Positions 29,575 through 40,081 are shown, counted from the stretch's first letter. The stretch: DNA of 64,000 nucleotides from Leptospira sp. WS39.C2 (GCF_040833965.1 NZ_CP162142.1:3656065-3720064); one strand, 5' to 3'. The notes: generated from the letters alone by a model not told the origin. Numbers and translations are program-made.

Positions 29575-29603
29575 CAAAAAAGCCGACGATATTCGCCGGC
29601 TTT
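29575..29603. terminator. Bidirectional rho-independent terminator
   Basis: AGCCGACG (29581-29588) pairs with CGCCGGCT (29594-29601) with one A/C mismatch and a five-base loop. An A-rich run precedes it and TTT follows, so the U-run is best for the minus strand (downstream of hppA), with a weaker one for the plus strand. Confidence 0.75.
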
Positions 29604-29610
29604 CACATGG

Positions 29611-29637
29611 ATCCAATCGTTCTTTCGGAGATTGGAT
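29611..29637. repeat. Inverted repeat ATCCAATC...GATTGGAT
   Basis: A perfect 8-bp stem (29611-29618 with 29630-29637) around an 11-base loop in the gap between two convergent genes. No U-run follows, so it is not clearly a terminator. Confidence 0.45.
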
Positions 29638-29683
29638 GATCTAAAAATCTGTTCCTCTAGTTTAGAAATAGAAAATTTTTTTG

Positions 29684-29720
29684 ATCGTATTGGTACTTTC
29701 AAATCGAAAGTACCAACGAT
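29684..29720. repeat. Long hairpin at the 3' side of hppA
   Basis: The arms 29684-29700 and 29706-29720 form a 15-bp stem with a two-base bulge and a five-base loop (TTGGTACTTTC with GAAAGTACCAA is perfect). It lies 19 bp beyond the hppA stop in the minus direction. It has no adjacent U-run, so it may be an mRNA 3'-end stabilising structure, with termination at 29575-29603. Confidence 0.55.
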
Positions 29721-29738
29721 TTGAAATCATTTAATTTC

Positions 29739-31886
29739 TTATTTAAAGAAATTTAAAATGATTCCACCTTTTGTTACAAAAAACTCAGCAAACACGAGTG
29801 ATGTGATCGCCATTAGTTTGATAAGGATATTGATAGCAGGTCCAGACGTATCTTTGAATGGATCTCCAACAGTATCACCCACAACAGCTGCTTTGTGTTT
29901 TTCTGAACCTTTTCCTCCAGCAGTTTTTTCGATGTACTTTTTCGCGTTGTCCCATGCTCCACCAGAGTTAGCAGAAGAAATCGCAAGAACCACACCAGAA
30001 ACAAGTGCACCTGCAAGTAATCCTGCAAGGGACTTCACTCCAAACAAATAACCCACAACGATTGGGCTAAGGAGGACAAGTAAACCTGGAGGGATCATTT
30101 CACGAAGGGCAGCAGAAGTAGAGATATCTACACATTTTGCATACTCAGGTTTCGCTGTTCCTTCCATAAGGCCAGGGATCTCTTTGAATTGGCGACGAAC
30201 TTCTTTTACCATATCAAGAGCTGCTTTTCCAACAGACTTCATTGTCATCGCAGAGAAGATAAACGGAAGCATTGCTCCAAAAAGAAGACCACCAAACACT
30301 AACGGATCTAGAAGTTCAATTGAAGTTAAATCAATCGCACCTTCACCCATTTCTTTAGATGCATTTTGGGTTCTTGTGATAAACGCTGCAAATAGAGCGA
30401 GGGAAGTAAGAGCCGCAGATCCAATCGCAAAACCTTTTCCTACAGCTGCAGTTGTGTTTCCCGCTGCATCCAAAGTATCGGTTCTATCACGAACGTCTTT
30501 TCCAAGTTCCGCCATCTCTGCAATCCCACCCGCGTTATCGGAAACTGGACCATAAGCATCAATTGTAAGTCCAATGGCTATTGTTGAGATCATACCAATC
30601 GCAGCGATTGCAATTCCGTACATCCCAGCAAGGATATTGGAAACCACAATTACGATCACAAGTAAAATCACAGGAATCACAGTGGATTTGTATCCAAGTG
30701 CCAAACCATAGATGATGTTCGTTGCAGCACCTGTTTCACAAGCATCAGCAACTTCGCGCACTGGTTTGTAAGAGTGAGAAGTATAAATTTCTGTGATCCA
30801 ACCAATGAACATACCAGCAAACAAACCTAATGCGACTGAAGTGTACACATTCCATTTTGTAATGGTTTTGTCGCCGATTTGGAAACTATCAATCATAAAC
30901 ATGTCAGTAACGAAGTACAAAGCTCCCGCTACGATGAATGTTGAAATCCAAAGTTGGAGTTTGAGTGCTTTTTCTACGTTCCCACCTTCCTTCACGCGCG
31001 CAAAAAAAGTAGTGATAAGGGATGCAGGAATTCCAATCGCAGAAATTAAAAGTGGATATAAAAGAGCAGAGTTATTGTCAGCAAGAGCTGATGCCGTTGC
31101 TCCAATCACTAGTGCAGCACAAGTTGCTTCCGCAGCTGAACCAAAAAGGTCAGCACCCATACCAGCAATGTCACCAACGTTGTCTCCCACGTTATCTGCA
31201 ATGGTTGCAGGGTTACGAGGGTCATCTTCTGGGATTCCTTTTTCTACTTTACCAACAAGGTCAGCACCAACGTCAGCGGCTTTTGTGTAAATACCACCAC
31301 CCACACGACCAAAAAGTGCTACCGAAGATCCACCAAGACCAAAACCAGCAAGGGATTCCATAAGGATGTGTTTTGCTACTGCTGGATTGGCACCTGTGAA
31401 AAGAAGGAATAAACCAATCATACCTAGAACAGCAAGACCGATAAGCCCAAATCCCATCACTGCCCCTGAGTCATAAGCCACTCGGAAAGCTTTGGAAAGA
31501 GATGTTTTTGCGGCTTGAGCCGTTCTTACGTTACCGGCTGTCGCAATTTTCATTCCGATAAATCCAGAAAGGCAAGAAATGAGGGCTCCAGAAACAAAAG
31601 CGATCGAAGTATAAATTCCTTCATTGAATTCTGTGTTGGGGTTATCTAATAATAGATAAATGAGAACCGTCATGAAGCTGATAAAAAGCAGAATGACTCG
31701 GTATTCTCTGAGAAGGAAGGCCATTGCCCCTTCTGCGATCGCGGCGGAGATTTCTTTTAATTTTGCGGTTTCCTTGTCGTTTCCGCCCTCTGCGCCCACT
31801 TGGATACGAACTACCCTCGCGGCGTAGAAAATCGCCGTGGCAATAGAGACAAGCGCCATGACGATAATGATTAACTCTACATTCAT
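29739..31886 (-). CDS. hppA: Membrane-bound ion-pumping inorganic pyrophosphatase
   Basis: A 715-residue integral membrane enzyme that couples pyrophosphate hydrolysis to export of protons or sodium. The catalytic signature is complete: [21 protein letters not shown], then [26 protein letters not shown], and near the end [16 protein letters not shown]. The residue following GNTT is Ala ([15 protein letters not shown]), the state associated with potassium-dependent enzymes; potassium-independent ones have Lys there. Whether protons, sodium or both are pumped cannot be decided by eye. The ATG at 31886 follows AGAGGA. A TPR-protein gene is divergent 70 bp away. Confidence 0.96.
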   Translation of the reverse strand: MNVELIIIVMALVSIATAIFYAARVVRIQVGAEGGNDKETAKLKEISAAIAEGAMAFLLREYRVILLFISFMTVLIYLLLDNPNTEFNEGIYTSIAFVSGALISCLSGFIGMKIATAGNVRTAQAAKTSLSKAFRVAYDSGAVMGFGLIGLAVLGMIGLFLLFTGANPAVAKHILMESLAGFGLGGSSVALFGRVGGGIYTKAADVGADLVGKVEKGIPEDDPRNPATIADNVGDNVGDIAGMGADLFGSAAEATCAALVIGATASALADNNSALLYPLLISAIGIPASLITTFFARVKEGGNVEKALKLQLWISTFIVAGALYFVTDMFMIDSFQIGDKTITKWNVYTSVALGLFAGMFIGWITEIYTSHSYKPVREVADACETGAATNIIYGLALGYKSTVIPVILLVIVIVVSNILAGMYGIAIAAIGMISTIAIGLTIDAYGPVSDNAGGIAEMAELGKDVRDRTDTLDAAGNTTAAVGKGFAIGSAALTSLALFAAFITRTQNASKEMGEGAIDLTSIELLDPLVFGGLLFGAMLPFIFSAMTMKSVGKAALDMVKEVRRQFKEIPGLMEGTAKPEYAKCVDISTSAALREMIPPGLLVLLSPIVVGYLFGVKSLAGLLAGALVSGVVLAISSANSGGAWDNAKKYIEKTAGGKGSEKHKAAVVGDTVGDPFKDTSGPAINILIKLMAITSLVFAEFFVTKGGIILNFFK

Positions 31887-31956
31887 GAGATCCTCTTTGA
31901 GATTGTTTATTTGTATTTCTAAGATATTTTAGAAGATGACCGATGAGAATCCATAG

Positions 31957-33126
31957 ATGATACTTCGGTCTAGGAGAATATGGCAATTTAGTGTTTTGGT
32001 AACAAGTCTATTTCTAGTCTTGGAACCAATTTTAGCGGAACCGGAAGTCCTAAACCCTGTAAAAGTTTTTTACAATTACGAGGATCTACTTCGGATGGCC
32101 GAAGACAAAATTGTCCAGGAAACTCCCGCAAAAGCGTTTGATTTTCTCATCAAAGCCAAAGAACTGAACCCCGATCCAGACTATCGGTACTACAATTTGT
32201 CTGCCCAAGCCCACATGAAACTTGGCCAAATTTTTGATGGAATCCATGCTTATGAAGAATCCATCAAACGCAAAAAAGACCAATTGGATTTGGTGTTATA
32301 CATTGCAGATTTTTATGAAAAAGAAAAAAAACCCAGAGAAGCTCTTTTTTATACCAAACTTTACTTAGAACAAAAACCAAATGCAAAGTACAGATTGTAC
32401 TTAGCAGCCATCCTTTCCCGCCAACTTGGAATGGAAACCGAGTACGAAAATTATATCCAAACTTTGGAATCGGATAAAACTTTTGTTTCCGAAAAGGATG
32501 CCCTGCAATCAAGTCTTCTTAAAAATATAAAAAGTAAAAAATGGAAAGAAGCAGATGATTTAAGTTTACGTTACCTTGTTTATTTTCCCAGAGAAGAAGG
32601 AATGTATGAAACTTTGATCTTATCCAGGCGAGGTCGAAATTCGGATTTACTAGAACAAGCTTACATTTGGACCTCTACAATATTTTTAAAGGAAACAAGA
32701 TACTTCATACGTTATGGAGTTTACCTCCAAGAGAAACAAAGGTATTTAGAATCCTTAAGTTTGTTTCGACGAGGATTTTTTAATCTTCTCAAATATGATC
32801 CAAATTCTGATGCCAAAGAAATTTTATTTCTCATCCGTCAAAGTTATGCGAATCTCGGAAAGGATCGAGATACCTTAGCGATCGACTCTCTAGTCAAGGA
32901 TTTCCAAAACCAAAAATCTCTCACTGCAACTCAGCTAGAAAATCATATTAATACATACAGAAAAAATAGAGAGTATTTACTCTTTGCTATCTATTGGTTT
33001 TCATCTAGAGACGAATCCAAGGCAAAGGAATATAGAAATAAACTTAGAGAAAGGGATTTAGAATTTGAAGAATCGGAATTCCTACGTGTGATGGGACCGT
33101 TTGCAGCTCTTCCGCAAGATTTATAA
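31957..33126 (+). CDS. Secreted TPR-repeat protein
   Basis: A 389-residue protein with an N-terminal signal peptide (about residues 1-28, cleaved near ILAEPE). The rest is helical with several tetratricopeptide-like units, for example AFDFLIKAKELNPDPDYRYYNLSAQAHMKLGQIFDG and EALFYTKLYLEQKPNAKYRLYLAAIL, joined by shorter helices. It is probably a periplasmic scaffold binding other proteins. No enzyme motif. Partner unknown. It is divergent from hppA and convergent with acs, separated from the latter by a strong hairpin. Confidence 0.75.
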   Translation: MILRSRRIWQFSVLVTSLFLVLEPILAEPEVLNPVKVFYNYEDLLRMAEDKIVQETPAKAFDFLIKAKELNPDPDYRYYNLSAQAHMKLGQIFDGIHAYEESIKRKKDQLDLVLYIADFYEKEKKPREALFYTKLYLEQKPNAKYRLYLAAILSRQLGMETEYENYIQTLESDKTFVSEKDALQSSLLKNIKSKKWKEADDLSLRYLVYFPREEGMYETLILSRRGRNSDLLEQAYIWTSTIFLKETRYFIRYGVYLQEKQRYLESLSLFRRGFFNLLKYDPNSDAKEILFLIRQSYANLGKDRDTLAIDSLVKDFQNQKSLTATQLENHINTYRKNREYLLFAIYWFSSRDESKAKEYRNKLRERDLEFEESEFLRVMGPFAALPQDL

Positions 33127-33205
33127 GGGAAACGAATGATACTTGCCTTTATGATTTAAAATTTCGAATTTGGAACTTTGCATTTGATTCTTAAAACGAG
33201 ATCAA

Positions 33206-33257
33206 TGAATCTCCTTCCAATTCCAGATTTGTTATTTAGGAATCGGAAGGAGATTCA
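33206..33257. terminator. Long hairpin between convergent genes
   Basis: The arms 33206-33224 and 33239-33257 pair at 18 of 19 positions around a 14-base loop. It lies between the TPR-protein gene and acs, which converge, and is likely to terminate both, although the U-run on either side is weak. Confidence 0.6.
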
Positions 33258-33276
33258 TTACAAGAAGATGATTTCT

Positions 33277-35241
33277 TTAACTATGATACTTCTTTTTATC
33301 ATCAATTAAGGATTGTACAACGGATGGATCTGCGAGTGTACTAATATCACCTAATGTATCAAATTCGTTGTTGGCAATCTTACGCAAAATTCGACGCATG
33401 ATTTTTCCAGAACGAGTTTTGGGTAATCCAGGTGCCCAGTGGATGACATCAGGTCTTGCAATTTTCCCAATCACTTTTTCTACCATGGCGATGAGTTCTT
33501 TTTTGAGCAGGTCGTTTGTTGTGACACCTTGTTTAACAGTCACATAAGCATAAATCCCTTGTCCTTTGATATCGTGTGGGAAACCAACAACGGCTGCTTC
33601 CGCTACTGATTTGTGTTCCACAAGAGCACTTTCCACTTCAGCAGAACCAATCCTATGACCGGAAACATTGAGCACATCATCAACTCGTCCAGTGATACGA
33701 AAGTAACCTTCTTTGTCACGGTTGGCTCCATCTCCCGTAAAATAATACCCTTTGAATTGAGAAAAGTAGGTATCAAAGAATCGTTTTTGATCTCCATAAA
33801 CCCCACGCATCATCGAAGGCCACGGTTTTGCGATACAAAGATTACCAGAGATTTCTCCTTTTTCTTTGATCTCCACCCCTTCGTTGTCAACAAGGACCGG
33901 TTGGATTCCATAAAACGGCCAACTTGCCGAACCAGGTTTTTGGGGAATGGCTCCAGGAATTCCTGAGATCATAATCGAACCTGTTTCTGTTTGCCACCAA
34001 GTATCCACAATCGGACATTTTGATTTTCCAATATTTGCATAATACCATTCCCAGGCTTCCGGGTTAATCGGTTCTCCAACAGAGCCAAGTAACCGCAGTG
34101 ATGCGAGGGAACGTTTTTTAATTGGCTCGAGTCCTTCTCTCATCAGTGCCCGAATGGCAGTTGGAGCTGTATAAAATACTGTCACTTTATACTTATCAAT
34201 CACATCCCAAAATCGTCCCATGTCTGGGTAACTCGGAACCCCTTCAAACATTAGAGAAGTTGCCCCGTTGGAAAGTGGTCCGTATAAAATATAACTATGG
34301 CCAGTAATCCAACCAATGTCTGCTGTACACCAGTAGGTATCTGTGTCTTTATAATCAAAAATGGTTGCAAACGTCAAATTTGCACCTAACAAATACCCAG
34401 CGGTAGTGTGCAAAACACCTTTTGGTTTCCCTGTGGAACCAGAAGTGTATAAAATAAAGAGTGGGTCTTCCGAATCCATAGCAACAGCAGGACATTCCTT
34501 TTTTACCTCTGGGTCTTTCATCAAATAATGGTACCAGTGGTCACGGCCTTCTTTCCAATTGAGGTTTCCTTCATCACCAGTACGTTTGACAACAATTACG
34601 TCATTCACTTGAAACTTGGTATCTGCGAGAGCCGCATCTACATTTTTTTTCAGATCAATTGGTTTTCCACCTCGGTATCCTCCATCTGCCGTGATGACGA
34701 GTGTTGGTTTACAATCTTCAATACGACCAAGGAGTGCTTCTGGTGAAAATCCACCAAAAACAACAGAGTGTACGGCACCTATCCGCGTACAGGCGAGTGT
34801 TGTGATCGCAAGTTCTGGAATCATCGGAAGGTAAATGAGGACCCTGTCCCCTTTTTTCACTTTGAACTTTTTTAGAACATTCGCAAAATGATTCACCTCT
34901 CGGTGTAAATCATGATAGGTGAGAACTTTAGATTCGTCTGGGTTGTCTCCTTCCCAAATCAGTGCGGCTTTGTTTTTTAAGGGAGAGTCGAGGTGGCGGT
35001 CTAAACAATTATAAGATACATTCAGTTTTCCACCGATAAACCATTCTGCTTTGGCTTTTGCAAAATCATGTTTTAAAACTTTGGTCCATTTTTTAAACCA
35101 TGTTAGGCGTTTTGCTTGTTCTGCCCAAAATTTCTCTGGTTTTTCTATGGATTCTTTGTATTTGGCTTTGTATTCTTTTAAACTAACGTTTGCAAGTTTG
35201 GCAAATTCTTTGGATGGTGCCACGATTCTTTCTTTCGGCAT
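33277..35241 (-). CDS. acs: Acetyl-CoA synthetase
   Basis: Activates acetate to acetyl-CoA by way of acetyl-AMP; cytoplasmic. The 654-residue length is that of bacterial Acs. Seen: [15 protein letters not shown] (the P-loop-like ATP motif), [31 protein letters not shown], and [12 protein letters not shown] at the C-terminus, where the Lys in SGK is catalytic and is acetylated for control in other bacteria. [13 protein letters not shown] is also typical. The ATG at 35241 follows AGAGGGA. Leptospira lives on fatty acids, so acetate handling fits, though no other beta-oxidation gene is nearby. Confidence 0.96.
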   Translation of the reverse strand: MPKERIVAPSKEFAKLANVSLKEYKAKYKESIEKPEKFWAEQAKRLTWFKKWTKVLKHDFAKAKAEWFIGGKLNVSYNCLDRHLDSPLKNKAALIWEGDNPDESKVLTYHDLHREVNHFANVLKKFKVKKGDRVLIYLPMIPELAITTLACTRIGAVHSVVFGGFSPEALLGRIEDCKPTLVITADGGYRGGKPIDLKKNVDAALADTKFQVNDVIVVKRTGDEGNLNWKEGRDHWYHYLMKDPEVKKECPAVAMDSEDPLFILYTSGSTGKPKGVLHTTAGYLLGANLTFATIFDYKDTDTYWCTADIGWITGHSYILYGPLSNGATSLMFEGVPSYPDMGRFWDVIDKYKVTVFYTAPTAIRALMREGLEPIKKRSLASLRLLGSVGEPINPEAWEWYYANIGKSKCPIVDTWWQTETGSIMISGIPGAIPQKPGSASWPFYGIQPVLVDNEGVEIKEKGEISGNLCIAKPWPSMMRGVYGDQKRFFDTYFSQFKGYYFTGDGANRDKEGYFRITGRVDDVLNVSGHRIGSAEVESALVEHKSVAEAAVVGFPHDIKGQGIYAYVTVKQGVTTNDLLKKELIAMVEKVIGKIARPDVIHWAPGLPKTRSGKIMRRILRKIANNEFDTLGDISTLADPSVVQSLIDDKKKYHS

Positions 35242-35324
35242 TGTGTCCCTCTAGAGGAAAAAGACTGAACTTTTCTGAAAAAAAGTCCAGCATGAATCGT
35301 AAAAAAAGAATTTAAAAAATGAAC

Positions 35325-35876
35325 TTAGTGGGAACCGGTTCGGATCAAATCCAAAAATTCGCTTCGGGTGGTAGGATCTGTTTTGAACAAACCAAGCAAA
35401 CTAGAAGTGAATAGTTCAGAGTTTTGTTTTTCGACACCCCGCATCATCATACACAAATGTTTTGCTTTGATGACAACACCTACGCCAAGTGGGTCCAAAG
35501 TTTCTTGGATGGCTTGTGCAATTTGGTCAGTAAGTCTTTCTTGAACTTGGAGTCTGCGAGCAAAAACATCAACGATTCTTGGAATTTTACTGATCCCAAT
35601 GATTTTCTTATTTGGGATATAAGCAACATGTGCTCTTCCATAAAAAGGTAGTAAGTGGTGTTCACATAAAGAATACATTTCTATATCACGAACTAAAACC
35701 ATACCAGTGGTGTTCTCTTCAAAAATGGCACCGTTGACCAATTGGTTGATGTCTGCTTTATATCCACTGGTTAAAAAATCGTAGGCTTTTTTCACTCGAT
35801 TGGGTGTTTTAACTAGACCTTCTCTGCTTGGATCTTCACCAATTTGTTTTAGGATTTCTTCGATTAAGTTTTCCAT
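35325..35876 (-). CDS. folE: GTP cyclohydrolase I
   Basis: Converts GTP to dihydroneopterin triphosphate, the first step of folate synthesis and also of queuosine. 183 residues, typical. The zinc and active-site elements are present: [22 protein letters not shown] (Cys and His ligands), then [22 protein letters not shown] and [15 protein letters not shown] (the second Cys). It lies 83 bp downstream of acs on the same strand. QueE, a later enzyme of the queuosine branch, is at 21693. Confidence 0.96.
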   Translation of the reverse strand: MENLIEEILKQIGEDPSREGLVKTPNRVKKAYDFLTSGYKADINQLVNGAIFEENTTGMVLVRDIEMYSLCEHHLLPFYGRAHVAYIPNKKIIGISKIPRIVDVFARRLQVQERLTDQIAQAIQETLDPLGVGVVIKAKHLCMMMRGVEKQNSELFTSSLLGLFKTDPTTRSEFLDLIRTGSH

Positions 35877-36024
35877 CCGATTCCTTTTTTGAAAGTAAGT
35901 TCCTTGTGAACCTGCCTTTCAAAATTTGAATGCAGAATATTCACTACTTATTTGACTAGACTTGACTTTATAGGAAAAGATACATTTCCTTTTTTTGGTT
36001 AGAAAGGACATAATCACCAAACAA

Positions 36025-37131
36025 ATGCAAAAAAAAATTGGCTATGATGCAAGGATGATCGAAAATTCTGGGATTGGAATTCGCATCCAACATATACTAA
36101 AATTTTGGCCTATTGCACCAACAGACGCCAAACTTTACATATTCGGAGATCCAAATCATCTTAAAAAATATGAGATCCCCCATCATGCAGAAATCATAGA
36201 ATACAAAACAAAGATTTATTCGCCGAAAGAATTTTTTGGCCATCCTAAAATGACTGAGATGGATGTTTTAGACATTCCACATTTTAATGTTCCACTAAAA
36301 TATATTCGTAAATGTATCGTTACCATTCATGACTTAATACCATATCATTTTAAGGAAACTCATAGTTCTTTTGCAAAAAGAATGTACTTACAACTTGTAC
36401 TACGATCCATAAAGTGGTTTGCCAAAACCATCATTGCTGTATCTAATTATACCAAAAACGATCTTATTACAAATTTTAGTTATGCCCGAGAACGAATTAC
36501 TGTTGTTTATAATGGAATTGACCTTAAGAATTTTTCAAATCGTTCCCAAACCCAACTAAATGTTTTTATCAAACAACAGAAATTACCGAAACAATACCTT
36601 TTTACCGTTGGTATAGGCAAAACACATAAAAACTTTCCGTTTTTACTAAATAATTTACAAACATTATGGAATGCAGGTACACTCAAACTACCTTTGGTTG
36701 TCGGTGGAATTAGCAAAGAAATCCCAGCAGAATTTATAGAATTCCAAAAACAAAATCCAAACCGAATTTATTTTTTAGAACACTTATCTTATGATCGATT
36801 GCCTCTTGCATACCAAGGTGCTAAATTGTTTGTATACCCATCATTATTTGAAGGCTTCGGATTTCCTGTTTTGGAAGCACAAGCAGTTGGAACACCAGTT
36901 TTTTCATCTGATGCAAGTGTATTGCCAGAAGTTTTGGGCAAAGGATTTGAGGCATTTTCACCAAAGAATTCCAGTTCGTTTCAAAACCAACTTTTGATGC
37001 TCATCAAAGACAAAAAAAGATTAAAAGAACTAAGCCGATTAGGAAAAGAAAATGCAAAATCCTTCACTTGGAGTTTTGCCATCAAGTCACTCGATGTTTT
37101 ATACAAAAAACAACTAACAGCCCTTAAATAA
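36025..37131 (+). CDS. Family-4-type glycosyltransferase
   Basis: About 368 residues from the ATG at 36025 (a TTG at 35995 would add ten residues; neither has a well-spaced ribosome site, but KIGYDARMIENSGIGIRI is a typical start for this family). A GT-B fold enzyme moving a sugar from a nucleotide-sugar donor: IIAVSNYTKNDLI, VVYNGIDLKNF, LFTVGIGKTHKNFP, and the donor-site element FVYPSLFEGFGFPVLEAQAVGTPV with its EGFGFPxLE motif. No membrane segment. The acceptor is unknown; no LPS-synthesis cluster surrounds it, so it acts alone or with genes elsewhere. Confidence 0.88.
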   Translation: MQKKIGYDARMIENSGIGIRIQHILKFWPIAPTDAKLYIFGDPNHLKKYEIPHHAEIIEYKTKIYSPKEFFGHPKMTEMDVLDIPHFNVPLKYIRKCIVTIHDLIPYHFKETHSSFAKRMYLQLVLRSIKWFAKTIIAVSNYTKNDLITNFSYARERITVVYNGIDLKNFSNRSQTQLNVFIKQQKLPKQYLFTVGIGKTHKNFPFLLNNLQTLWNAGTLKLPLVVGGISKEIPAEFIEFQKQNPNRIYFLEHLSYDRLPLAYQGAKLFVYPSLFEGFGFPVLEAQAVGTPVFSSDASVLPEVLGKGFEAFSPKNSSSFQNQLLMLIKDKKRLKELSRLGKENAKSFTWSFAIKSLDVLYKKQLTALK

Positions 37132-37319
37132 TTTAAGGCCCATTTTCCATTTTGATTGGTAGAAAATGCTAAATACAGTTCCGAAATGGATTCGAATCTG
37201 TAAATTTCCGTCCCTCGTACCCGATTTTCCCCTCGGTCTAAAATGAAAAAAAATGGATTTTGGTTTGCGAAAAATTCTTGTCAGGCTTTGAATTTACTTC
37301 GAGACTGATTCTCAGAACC

Positions 37320-37511
37320 ATGATCAAGTGTCACTGTGCAGAAGTTTTCTTTGAAACCATCTTAAATGTTGTCAAAGATACGAATCGCCCTATACTAGAA
37401 GTCGCCCGTGAGATGGGAGCGGCAGATACTTGTACGGCTTGTGTTCCGGATATGTTAGCCTTCATCGAACAGGAATTGGAAGGCCAACTTGCAGGAAATA
37501 CAAATCATTGA
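37320..37511 (+). CDS. Bfd-like [2Fe-2S]-binding protein
   Basis: 63 residues from the ATG at 37320. Four Cys in the Bfd arrangement are seen: IKCHCAE near the N-terminus and DTCTACVPD further on, with an intervening helical part VAREMGAAD. Bfd-type ferredoxins release iron from bacterioferritin or feed electrons to reductases. No bacterioferritin gene is nearby. It overlaps the next gene by 23 bp. Earlier in-frame starts back to 37260 give an extension that does not look like the family. Confidence 0.75.
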   Translation: MIKCHCAEVFFETILNVVKDTNRPILEVAREMGAADTCTACVPDMLAFIEQELEGQLAGNTNH

Positions 37512-37962
37512 TTCCGAACTCATCGGAAACCTAATCACAAAAGCAAAACAAGCAGATAGAAAACGTACGAATCATAATTTCCACGAACAAAGGGAAGTTT
37601 ACCAGCGGTTTCTAAATGTTTTATCCAAACACACATACATTTCGCCTCACAGACATTTGTCCGATCCAAAACCCGAAACCTTTGTTGTCCTAGAAGGAGA
37701 GATTGGATTTTTGATTTTTGAAGAAGATGGAAAAATCAAAGAGTCCCACAAACTTTCTTCGAATGGACCAAAACGTGGGATCGATTTACAACCAGGAGTG
37801 TGGCATAGTTTGGTTTGTTTGACTGAGGTAGCTGTTTGTTTTGAAGGAAAATCTGGTCCTTATGATCCAACCATTGACAAAGAATTTCATCCTCATTTCC
37901 CACTAGAGGGAGATTCAAACGTTTCTAAAACAATCCAATACTTTGAATCTTTATTTGTATGA
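37489..37962 (+). CDS. WbuC-like cupin metalloprotein
   Basis: A 157-residue cytoplasmic protein resembling the WbuC-type cupins found in sugar-biosynthesis loci. Metal ligands are probable in SPHRHLSDPKPETF (HxH and Glu) and in GVWHSLV (His). A second conserved region is YQRFLNVL. The start is TTG at 37489, with GGAAGG (37477-37482) six bases upstream. It overlaps the Bfd-like gene by 23 bp and the following esterase gene by four (ATGA), so all belong to one transcript. The reaction is unknown. Confidence 0.8.
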   Translation: MQEIQIIDSELIGNLITKAKQADRKRTNHNFHEQREVYQRFLNVLSKHTYISPHRHLSDPKPETFVVLEGEIGFLIFEEDGKIKESHKLSSNGPKRGIDLQPGVWHSLVCLTEVAVCFEGKSGPYDPTIDKEFHPHFPLEGDSNVSKTIQYFESLFV

Positions 37963-38978
37963 AGGATTATTCTTTTAACCGATTTCTCATTTCTATTGTA
38001 TTTATGTTAACGTTTCCATTTACTTTTTTTTGTAAGTCATTACCAACAGTCGTTCCTGTCAAAGACCATATATTGGATACAATTGTGTCTGATGGAATCG
38101 TAAGAACCTTTCGTTTTTATATTCCAAAAAATAGATTCGAAACTCGACTACCGGTAATTTTTATTCTACATGGAGGTGGTGGGACAGGTGAAGGAATGAT
38201 CTACCTTTCTCGTATGTCTGAAAAAGCAGAAGAGTATGGATTCATAGCGGTTTATCCAGATGGTTATGCGAATAGGTGGAACGATGGTAGGAAAATCGAA
38301 CATTCACTTACCGACAAACGGAATACAAATGATGTTCAGTTTTTTCGGGATATGGTACAATATTTAAACAAAAAAATTCAAGTAGACCATGACCGTATTC
38401 ATGTAGTTGGTATCTCCAATGGTGGTTTCATGACACAGCGTTTGTTATGCGAAGCAAACGATTTGTTCCACTCTGGGTACTCTGTAGCAGCAGTGACATC
38501 CAAAGGACTTACAGAAATTTGTCCAAACCTACCAAACAAATCTATTGGATTTATAATGGGAACGGCCGACGACGTCATCCCTTATGCGGGGGGAACAGTT
38601 TCCATTCCGAAAGATATGAGTGTAAATGCTGAAAGAATTCCTGCAGGAGAAGTATTGTCATTTGAAGATTCACTTAAATTTTGGAGTTCGAATTTCCAAT
38701 GTAAGGAAAAAACCAAAACCAAAAAAAGGCATTTGAATCAATTTTGGAAACGAGATATTGATTACACCAAACTTGTCGATTGTTCTGGGGATGGAATCGT
38801 GGAAGGATATTTGATCCCCGGTGGAGGTCATATTTGGCCTAACGGATTTTATTATCATAACGAAAAACAATATGGATATTTAAGTAAGGACTTGGATACG
38901 CGAGAGATTGTGTTACAATTTTTCCGAAAGGCAGATTCTAAAGAAAAGTTGGTAAACAATGCATCATTCGGAAATTAG
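37959..38978 (+). CDS. PHB-depolymerase/feruloyl-esterase-like lipoprotein
   Basis: A 339-residue alpha/beta-hydrolase of the LpqC/PHB-depolymerase type. The signal ends FTFFCKS, so it is a lipoprotein. Family elements: PVIFILHGGGGTGEGM (oxyanion hole), FIAVYPDGYANRWNDGR, VVGISNGGFMTQRL (GxSxG nucleophile), a MGTADDVIPYAGG region with the acid, and GGGHIWP with the catalytic His. It should cleave extracellular or periplasmic esters. It overlaps the upstream cupin gene by ATGA and the downstream hydrolase by 20 bp. Confidence 0.86.
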   Translation: MKDYSFNRFLISIVFMLTFPFTFFCKSLPTVVPVKDHILDTIVSDGIVRTFRFYIPKNRFETRLPVIFILHGGGGTGEGMIYLSRMSEKAEEYGFIAVYPDGYANRWNDGRKIEHSLTDKRNTNDVQFFRDMVQYLNKKIQVDHDRIHVVGISNGGFMTQRLLCEANDLFHSGYSVAAVTSKGLTEICPNLPNKSIGFIMGTADDVIPYAGGTVSIPKDMSVNAERIPAGEVLSFEDSLKFWSSNFQCKEKTKTKKRHLNQFWKRDIDYTKLVDCSGDGIVEGYLIPGGGHIWPNGFYYHNEKQYGYLSKDLDTREIVLQFFRKADSKEKLVNNASFGN

Positions 38979-39837
38979 AAGTTCATCCACAGTATTTACC
39001 ACATTGGAAACGGGTTCTGGAGAACCTGTCCTTTTTTTACATGGATTTCCTGATAACCACAAAACTTTTTCTCCCATTATGGAAGTGATAGGGAAAAAGG
39101 GATTTCAATGTGTTGCGCCTGTTATGCGAGGGTATGAACCATCCACAATTTCACATGCAAACAAACTACATGTAGTAGATTTGGTAAATGACATACTCGG
39201 TTGGATGGATGACCGTAGATGGGATACCGTTCATTTAGTAGGTCATAATTGGGGAGCTATCATCGCTTATGCAGCAGGAATGTATTACCCAAATCGATTC
39301 CAATCCATCACTAACATTGGAGTCCCATTACTAAAAACATTCCAAGATTCATTCTTATGGGCACCTTTACAAACACTCCATTCTTGGTATGTGGCATTAT
39401 TTCAGATTCCGTACATTGCTGAGCTCACCATTCGATCCAATCAATTTGCATTGGTAGATTTTTTGTGGAAAGATTGGTCTCCTGGTTTCACTCCAAACCA
39501 AGACCATTTAGCGGAAATCAAAGCCAATTTCCAAAACCCAGGTATTTTATCATCGGCACTTGCTTATTACCGAAACCTAAATGACCTTTTCACAGAATCA
39601 GGAAGGGAAAGTATCATTGGAATTTTTGATACGCATGTCACAGTTCCTACCCAAGTACTTTATGGTTTGAATGATGGATGTTTTCATAAAAATTTATTCG
39701 AACATTTGTTGGATGAATCTGATTTTCCAATGGGATTTAGAAAGATTGGTTTTGACCATGCTGGCCACTTTCTTCATTGGGAAAAACGGGAAGAAGTCAC
39801 CAAACTTATCTTAGAGTGGCTGGAAATAAATCAGTAG
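38959..39837 (+). CDS. Epoxide-hydrolase-like alpha/beta hydrolase with altered nucleophile
   Basis: A 292-residue cytoplasmic protein of the epoxide hydrolase/haloalkane dehalogenase branch: LFLHGFPDNHKTF (oxyanion loop), MRGYEPS, the nucleophile elbow VHLVGHNWGAIIAY, and the catalytic His in FDHAGHFLHWEK. In that branch the elbow reads GHDWG and the Asp attacks the substrate; here it is Asn97. Either the enzyme works differently, the Asn deamidates, or the protein is not a hydrolase. It overlaps the preceding esterase gene by 20 bp, so the two should be translated together. Confidence 0.85.
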   Translation: MHHSEIRSSSTVFTTLETGSGEPVLFLHGFPDNHKTFSPIMEVIGKKGFQCVAPVMRGYEPSTISHANKLHVVDLVNDILGWMDDRRWDTVHLVGHNWGAIIAYAAGMYYPNRFQSITNIGVPLLKTFQDSFLWAPLQTLHSWYVALFQIPYIAELTIRSNQFALVDFLWKDWSPGFTPNQDHLAEIKANFQNPGILSSALAYYRNLNDLFTESGRESIIGIFDTHVTVPTQVLYGLNDGCFHKNLFEHLLDESDFPMGFRKIGFDHAGHFLHWEKREEVTKLILEWLEINQ

Positions 39838-39880
39838 TTTTTACTAGAAAAAAGCGTCAGATACCAAAAGGAGACTAATT

Positions 39881-40081
39881 ATGTTTCAAAATATGGGTTT
39901 ATATGACAGAGTCATTCGTATAATTGTTGGTTTAGTGTTAGGCGGATTGTATTTAGGTGGAGTTGTAGAAGGTACCACTGCAATTGTTTTATTTGTCATT
40001 GGACTTGTAATGATTGCCACTTCAGCAATTGGTTTTTGCCCAGCCTACTTACCATTTAAAATCTCGACAAAAGGAAAATAA
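39881..40081 (+). CDS. DUF2892-family small membrane protein
   Basis: 66 residues with two membrane segments (about residues 13-30 and 33-54). The opening MGLYDRVIRIIVGLVLGGLY and the closing GFCPAYLPFKIST match the DUF2892 (YgaP C-terminal-type) family, whose Cys in GFCP is conserved. The function is unclear; relatives are linked to sulfur transfer. The ATG follows AAAGGAG. A hairpin follows the stop. Confidence 0.85.
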   Translation: MFQNMGLYDRVIRIIVGLVLGGLYLGGVVEGTTAIVLFVIGLVMIATSAIGFCPAYLPFKISTKGK

